Of a stretch of 64,000 bases of DNA, positions 58,026 to 64,000 are shown in pieces (the stretch's first letter is position 1; each line of letters begins with the position of its first letter). Origin of the DNA: Sepioteuthis lessoniana (Eukaryota > Mollusca > Cephalopoda > Myopsida > Loliginidae); NCBI GenBank assembly GCA_963585895.1, contig OY757904.1:69890365-69954364 (forward strand). The letters run 5' to 3'. The position numbers were made by a program, and so were the translations under genes. The notes beneath the pieces are model-generated. The model worked only from the letters and a program-made list of their open reading frames with translations. It searched no databases and was not told the origin of the DNA.

Positions 58026-58165
58026 TTATCTGCTGGTTAGGCGCCGGGTTCTGGTAAATGTGGCGTCTTATTATTGCCATTAGTCCAAGGTCTATTTCAC
58101 CCAACAATCGTAGTAACCAATTCGATCCCATGTGTGAGTCGGATTGCAAATTATTTGTATACGAT
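58026..58165 (+). mobile_element. tRNA-like SINE fragment
   Basis: CTGGTTAGGCGCCGGGTTCT and a box-B-like CAATTCGATCCCATG occur about 110 bp apart. Confidence 0.45.
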
Positions 58166-58308
58166 GACAATTTCTGATACCATAGAATTGTGTGTATATT
58201 ACTTGAAAAATTAATTATTTACATAGAATTATCATTATGTTTATTAGTTACTTGAAACAATATAACTGAGCAAATAAATATTTTTATTAAATAGGTACTT
58301 TTACATTT

Positions 58309-58890
58309 CATCATCATCATCATGACGTGCGGCTAGCACGGATATCCCTGACCCTCTCTCTCTACGTCTCCCTATCATTCATCGCCTTCGGCAGGTCTTC
58401 GGGGTTACATCCCGTATCATCACATAGCTGCTGTATGAATGTTCGAGCTGGTCGTCCTGCTTTTGATTGGCCATAAGCGGGGGTCCACAGGAGCACATCA
58501 CTTACGATCTCGTCTTTGCTTCTCCAGCAGTGTCCGGCATGTCTGGTTCGCCTAGCTTGTATAGTTTTCGTGATAGGTGGTAGGTGGCCGTACAGTTGGC
58601 GCCGTTTGGGGTGTTGCTGCCAGGACCTGTTCAATATTGCTCGCAAAATTCTTGTATAATTGCCGTCGAACTTCTTCTCCAACCGTTTAGTCAGCGTCCA
58701 AGTAGTGCATCCATACAGCAGTATCGACACGACCGACGCCTGGAAGAAACTGCGTTTCATTTTATCGGTCAGGTTTGATTTCCATATGATCGAAAGCCTA
58801 TCGATAGCTGTTCATGCCTTCGTTAGCCGTGTGTCGATGTCTTTTTCGGTTGATGAGACGCTGCTTCCAAGGTAGGTGAATTTGTCAACC
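58309..58890 (-). mobile_element. LINE-X 3' end, best copy in the window
   Basis: The low end is (CAT)5, the complement of an (ATG)n tail. Minus-strand coding sequence then runs to about 58890, where the element is 5'-truncated inside FTYLGSSVSSTEKDIDTRL, a region just after the RT domain. One TGA at 58812-58814 interrupts the frame; without it the reading frame would continue from about 58890 to the end. No target-site duplication was found. Confidence 0.87.
58362..58760 (-). pseudogene. LINE-X reverse transcriptase C-terminal region
   Basis: The 132-codon frame reads FFQASVVSILLYGCTTWTLT at residues 5-24, continues with LEKKFDGNYTRILRAIL, LPPITKTIQARRTRHAGHC, LLWTPAYGQSKAGRPART and ends in CNPEDLPKAMNDRE. 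This block follows the reverse-transcriptase fingers and palm in many animal LINEs and is not itself catalytic. RT motifs and the endonuclease are missing by truncation. I can place it among non-LTR retrotransposons but not firmly in a clade (RTE-, CR1- or I-like). Confidence 0.85.
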
Positions 58891-60270
58891 AGTAACCATA
58901 TAAATTTGAATGATTTTTTAAGTATTATATAGATATATTTGAAACCAAAGAACTGTGTGCAAATCATTTGAATTAAATAACAAAACATGATATCATATAA
59001 ATGTGTGTAAACAAAGGATTGTAGACGTATAATGTGCAATTTAAACAGAATATTTAAATCAATCATTTTTAAATTGATAAAACGTATGAATAAGATATGT
59101 CATAGAGTCAATATGCCGTAAAACTGATAAATCAAATCCAACCACTCCACAATCAACCGTTTTAAAATTGATGTATTGACATATCCATGGTCACGTATGA
59201 GGGTTGATAAAAAAATGAAACGAAGTTAGATATTTCATTTTTTTCAGTTTTAAAATTTTCACAAATACGTGTGTGCTGCTGAGCATCTAATTAAAGTGAT
59301 TCTGTGAAGACTGGGTCTTGATGAATCAATACCATTTCTGTAAACTTTTATTTGAGCGTTTCGCATTAAACACGAGATTGTGACAGAACGGTATATTCTT
59401 AACTCCCAAACCAATCTTTTAGGAATTTCATTTTCTTGCCTTAGCTTAAAATTCATCCCAATACTAAGATTTATGGTAGTAGACTACATTAAAATAAATA
59501 AATCGGTTCAACTGACAAGGGGACTTTGTAGAAGAACTTTGTAGAAGAAATTTTAGAAGAAATTGTTAATTTCTACCTTGGTAAATATTGCTTCGACTGA
59601 TAGTTTAGAAACACACCGTATTTTAGAAAATACATCTACCACTGACGTTGCGTGTTGTTTCATAGTATAAAAATCATGAATTGAATACATCGGCACCCTA
59701 CATACACATCATTATATAATATGTCTATGGGATAGCAATCCGATATTTGTAACTCAAATTGTCACCCTAAAGAGACCCAACGATCATTTTCTTATTAATG
59801 TGTGTCCTCTGAACTGTTGGCTCAGTTCATTTGATGAAATAGTTTATTATGGAACCTTTTAGATGTATTTATGAGGATTTATAAACACATGTCTTCAAAA
59901 CTTGAATTATTTTCCTTCCACATATAAGCAGATTAAAAAAATTGCTTCACATATGATATTGCGACAAAATAAAACGCTAAGAGCGTTTTACGAAAAAGGA
60001 AATTTTCTCCTAAAACAGATATAAGGATTTTATCATGAAATATTTTGCAATGGAAACATATATAGTAAGGAATTATTACTAATCTCTGCAATGGTGAAAT
60101 TCTGTCAATAGATATAAGGATAATGTTCAATTCATCGAAATTTCTCAAGTATTTTGTTTCAATTTTAATTTTGCGTACAGATGGGTTCCTATTTGATTTA
60201 AGCTTACAGTTATAGAGATAAAAAAAATTGTTGAAAAGTAATAACTAGTACTATGAAATGTAATTATATT
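58891..60270. other. Unassigned AT-rich DNA
   Basis: A TATTTGAAACCAAAGAACTG phrase at 58926 recalls the 9.5-kb repeat, and inverted family-C-head-like phrases lie at 59111-59190. The rest is unrecognised. Confidence 0.4.
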
Positions 60271-60274
60271 TATT

Positions 60275-60530
60275 TACCAAGCACCTCCATCAAAGCCTTG
60301 ATGAGGCATAAGGTCAATTTTTAAGCTTATTTACGTTGGTTTGAAATCAGGGCTTCTTTTTCCTGACAATGAATCCAGTCGGCCATAAAATTTAGACATG
60401 GCTAGAAGAATAGATATATTCAGGCCTTTCCCAAAGTTATCAGCTAAAAATTAAATGCAAACAGGTCGTTCAGAATTTGGACTCTAGACGCTGATCAAAG
60501 TTTCAAACAACGGTAACTGTTATACTAAGC
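60275..60530 (-). mobile_element. Degraded SINE-B, minus strand
   Basis: TGAGGCATAAGGTCAATTTT, GTTGGTTTGAAATCAGGGCT and a worn GAATTTGGACTCTAGACG box B follow SINE-B order. Confidence 0.6.
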
Positions 60531-60769
60531 ATGCTTCTCTGTAGATTGCATTATGTTTCAGTAGAAATTAAAGTCACCAAACCTTAATTTCACATAGAAT
60601 ATTGCCAAATTAAGTTCATCAACTTTATATTTTTCTGCCATCTGTAAGGTTTATTTATCGTACGTTTGTATTAAAATTTTTGTTTAGTTCTTCCGAAAGA
60701 CATTCTTTTTTTACATGTGGTCTCTTTTTCTTTTTATACGAATGATTTTTATGGACATATATTTGGTCC

Positions 60770-60890
60770 TTACATGGAACTCTAACTGGTACAGAGTGGT
60801 CATTCACTGGACATCTTTATTTTAGGGGTCTCATTCTCTTCCACAGAGGATACGTCAGTGTATTCTAAGCCCCAAAACGGCGTGTGAAGG
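60770..60890 (+). mobile_element. Family C tail fragment, diverged
   Basis: GGTACAGAGTGGTCATTCAC and AGTGTATTCTAAGCCCCAAA resemble the family C tail. Confidence 0.45.
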
Positions 60891-62313
60891 TGTATTTGCA
60901 TGCCATTAACTAGTAATAACAAAAGTGCAACATGTGCAAAATAACTCCCGGTTTAATTTAAATGTACGCTAAAAACCTTGGCGATTATTTCTTCCATCAG
61001 TATCTACGCTTCTGTTTTGTAGACTGTGAGAGGTAATGATTAATTTTGAGGAAATTTCTATGTAACTTCTTGACCCATCTGATCATTAATGTATTAGTTA
61101 TATAAATAGTGAGCGTTTATAGACTAAATTTAAAAAAAAAATAGTATCTATAAATACTTGCTTTGTACTTCAGAATAATGCCAAAAATAAACATAATCCA
61201 CATTAACTTGTGTTAATATCAACACCTGTTATCAGAGGCTTCTATTATTCAGCCATGTCAGAGAAAAACGTATTTACAAAATGACTTTCTAGCCTGTCTT
61301 CCTGTTTATTTATCACCGGCTGGATGTAAATGCACGGATATTGTATTGAATTGTAGAACTAAATACTCACTTCCTCAGGTTTCTTCCTATTCCTGTTTGA
61401 ACAAAATTATAAGATAACATAATAAACTGTTGTTAATATATATTCAAACTCCACCTTTCTAACCTGTGCATTGTTTCAGTCTATCATAAGATATATTGCA
61501 CACACGACTCTTTATCCTGTTCTCTGAATATTCAACCAAGTTGCTCTGATGATTTTATTTACGAGTCTGATGAGAGTTTCTTTCTAAGAAAACTTAACTG
61601 AGGACAATTTTTAAAACTGTGATTCTTTCCTCAAAGTGAAAATTAGTGGTACTAAAATTCGAACCTTTAAATTTACTTTACTTAATTTAGCAAAAATGCC
61701 TTTCCTCTATCCTTATACATAAGCCCTTTTTGAATGAGTCGACTGCGTCATCTACAGCAAGGTAATACCAAACTCGAAAATCATGATTATCCAAGGAATA
61801 ATTATGTCTTATAGTTAGGGTCAAGTTCTATTTATTAGGGGAGTTTAGAGTATACCATCATTGCTATAATTCCTCATACCACTCTTTTCATCGGTAGTAG
61901 TACATATTAGAGTACTTTCCTCGAGTCACTCCGAACCGATTGAACATTCATTGTATTATTAGTAATAGTGATACTATATAACTGCATATATTTCCTATTT
62001 AGCATAGTTATTTGAACTTAGATTTATTTTCAAATGATCATTGCTATTAGTTACTTCAACCATACAGCTGCGTGAACTTATCTATATTAGATTGTAATAT
62101 TGTATACGACATAAAAGTCCGGAAACTAAAACTCTCAAGAAATAACTACACAAAAAAACCAAATATGAATGCAAAATGAACGTGATTTCCTACACTTTAG
62201 ATATAAATTAACCTGAGACAGGTCAACATGCCCGAAAATACATCAACCTATCAATTAGAAATTAGTGCAAAAGGTAAATCACAGCGAGGCATTCTGTTAT
62301 TTTCTAAGGACGA
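60891..62313. other. Unassigned AT-rich DNA
   Basis: ATTAGTTACTTCAACCATAC (62046) recalls the 9.5-kb repeat; CATAAAAGTCCGGAAACTAA (62109) resembles a mariner terminal repeat weakly. Confidence 0.4.
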
Positions 62314-62460
62314 CTCCACGTGGCCTAGTAGCTAACGTGCGAAATTTTGACGTTGTAGTGAGTTTGTACCCCGTGGTTCTATTATGTTCACTTTTGGATA
62401 AAACACTCGAGGATATTATGAAAACCCTTATCCTATGGGTAAAATAGTACCGCTACACTT
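62314..62460 (+). mobile_element. tRNA-like SINE fragment
   Basis: ACGTGGCCTAGTAGCTAACG is box-A-like and AGTGAGTTTGTACCCCG is a worn box B. The body ends TATCCTATGGGTAAAATAGT like other degraded SINEs. Confidence 0.55.
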
Positions 62461-63134
62461 CAACAAACATGGCTTTGAAATTGAAGAATTGATAAAGCAT
62501 GACAGGAAATTAAGCAAAGGAACAAAACCAAATAAAATCTTGTGTTACATTAAAGAGCATAATATATTTTCTCCTAAACGCAATGTACTTGAAAACATTC
62601 AATGTAAATAGAAAAAATGCTCTTTCAAAAATATATTAAGGATCTTATTATTGTCGATCTTTCTTTACAAAAGATTGAAATAATTAATTCCTTTTTGTTA
62701 TCTTTAGAGTAAGTTTTATTTCTTAATATCATATGAAGTTTGTAAATACTGCTTCCTTGGAATGCACCATTTGACATGTTGTAATCGTTTATTTAACAGG
62801 ATATTAATCAAATCTACGAAACTTGATTTCAATTTTCCTTTTTAAACATCGAAATAAATTTACATAAAATATAAATGATGCATACCATTGCAAGATATTA
62901 CTAATATAATAGATCTTTTAAAACACTCAAAATATCCGACGCTTAAGTGCTTTAAATGTTATCAAATTATTGTGTGCATGTACTAAGAGACAATACCTTC
63001 ATTTTCCTTGATACCTTTTCTCAGTACGGAAAGAAAAAACAGCTCTTCAATAATTCCCATGAATAGATTTTTAAAAAAATTGTATTGTTTAGGACATTGC
63101 TATATTACAAATTTAATATTATTATAGGCATGTC
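62461..63134. other. Unassigned AT-rich DNA
   Basis: Nothing recognised. Confidence 0.45.
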
Positions 63135-63418
63135 ACAAGCTGACAGGCTCATTGGTCTAGTGGGTAGAGTGTTCACCTATGGTCCCAGAGACCTGGGTTC
63201 AATCCCAGGTCGCAACATACCTAAAACTTTAAAAATTGTACTTGATGCCTCCTTGCTTAACACTCATCAATATAAGGTACGTATCAAGGATAAAGTGGAG
63301 CAATCCAGGGATAGGAGTAGAACCCTTCCCAACACCTCGATGTTGTAGCTATTGGAAAAGAAGCTTTCAGGTCACCCTCGACAACGGTCGCCAACTTTAC
63401 TTTTACTTACAAGCTGAC
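63135..63418 (+). mobile_element. SINE-A with 10-bp target-site duplication
   Basis: The tRNA-like head contains GGTCTAGTGGGTAGAGTG and GGTTCAATCCCAGGTCGC; the body ends ACGGTCGCCAACTTTACTTT. ACAAGCTGAC flanks it at 63135-63144 and 63409-63418. The frame at 63085-63348 simply reads through it. Confidence 0.94.
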
Positions 63419-64000
63419 GAATCCTGATTGTTGTCTCAGGAAAGGACTTCTAAGGTAAAAATCAGTTACAAAGCAATTACCATCCCTCTGATGTTGACGT
63501 ATACTAGACGAAGCTTAGCGTAATAAAATAGTCATCTACATATTAGAGTGATTCTAAAGTTTTGCTATATTTTGGCAAATCCAAGTTTGCGGTATGTTTA
63601 AAGTGAGATTGAAGCATTTAAAGCCATCGAAATGACTATGGTTGGTAACATCGTGGTAGTTAGTACATTGACACTTTAGAAATCAATTCAATCAGTATGG
63701 GATGTAAAGGCTGCGCAGAAAATTGTAAATCGAAGTCTTATTCTGTAAATTATACTTTATGGGTTCGAACTTGGCCTTAACGCCGCTGAAGTTACCGAAA
63801 ACTTTTTGATGGGAAGGCCAAGGCCTAATGGATCACAGTGCATGAAGCAAACGGTTTGCGAAATGTTGCTCCGATTGCAAGAATCTCAGTGATTAGGCAA
63901 TGTCAGGTAGATCTCTATACATCTCTATTAGAGTTTGAATCCATATTTGATGATATATTTTTAATACTATATAACTGTTTTTCTGTTTTCCTAGTGCCTA
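63419..64000. other. Unassigned AT-rich DNA
   Basis: No gene or repeat family is recognised to the end of the window. Confidence 0.45.

Overview
The window reads as intergenic or intronic DNA from a large, repeat-rich, AT-rich animal genome. I found no convincing host protein-coding gene, rRNA, genuine tRNA gene or CRISPR array. The best guess for the source is a coleoid cephalopod, probably octopus-like. The reasons are several tRNA-derived SINE families, long (AT)n, (AC)n and (GAAA)n tracts, and LINE fragments of a kind I associate with octopus assemblies. That assignment is inference. A run of 200 Ns at 42003-42202 marks a scaffold gap.

Almost everything recognisable is a transposable element in decay. 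(1) R4/Dong-like LINEs, all on the minus strand, lie at 4.1-5.7, 31.0-31.7, 34.2-34.7 and 51.4-57.3 kb. They carry a CCHC zinc finger and a PD-(D/E)XK-type endonuclease region, and many 3' ends abut (TTA)n repeats. (2) A second LINE, called LINE-X here, shows only its RT C-terminus and a (CAT)n/(ATG)n tail at seven loci. (3) A mariner family with a shared internal deletion has copies at 0.9-1.8, 16.9-17.6 and 40.6-41.7 kb plus a lone inverted repeat at 46.0 kb. (4) A Tc1-like transposase relic with DD38E spacing lies at 27.9-28.4 kb. (5) SINE-A (18.4, 21.1, 63.1 kb) and SINE-B (6.5, 14.0, 36.2 kb and many degraded copies) are tRNA-derived; four copies have exact target-site duplications and two more have probable ones. 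(6) Family C is an unnamed modular repeat built of degenerate 34-80 bp modules plus a conserved tail, with about ten copies. (7) Family D is an unnamed repeat bordered by (AT)n, including a near-identical inverted pair around the gap.

Layout: 0-9.5 kb holds mariner, family C, paired R4-like LINEs, SINE-B and a large family C compound. From 9.5 to 25 kb there are microsatellites, SINEs, LINE-X, mariner, a tRNA-like cluster and a CpG-dense patch at 23.7-23.85 kb, which is the best candidate for a regulatory sequence. From 25 to 38 kb there are LINE-X, Tc1, family C, family D, R4-like LINEs and a nested SINE-B. From 38 to 47 kb there is the longest open frame (179 codons, unrecognised), the fold-back mariner, family D around the gap, and more SINE, family C and LINE-X. 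From 47 to 49.5 kb nothing is recognised. From 49.5 to 51.4 kb there is a polypurine tract, followed by a six-kilobase LINE graveyard. From 57 to 64 kb there is LINE-X, degraded SINEs and a clean SINE-A.

There is no operon-like or pathway organisation. The story is nested insertion, truncation and microsatellite growth at element ends. Element family names are mine except where a known superfamily is stated.
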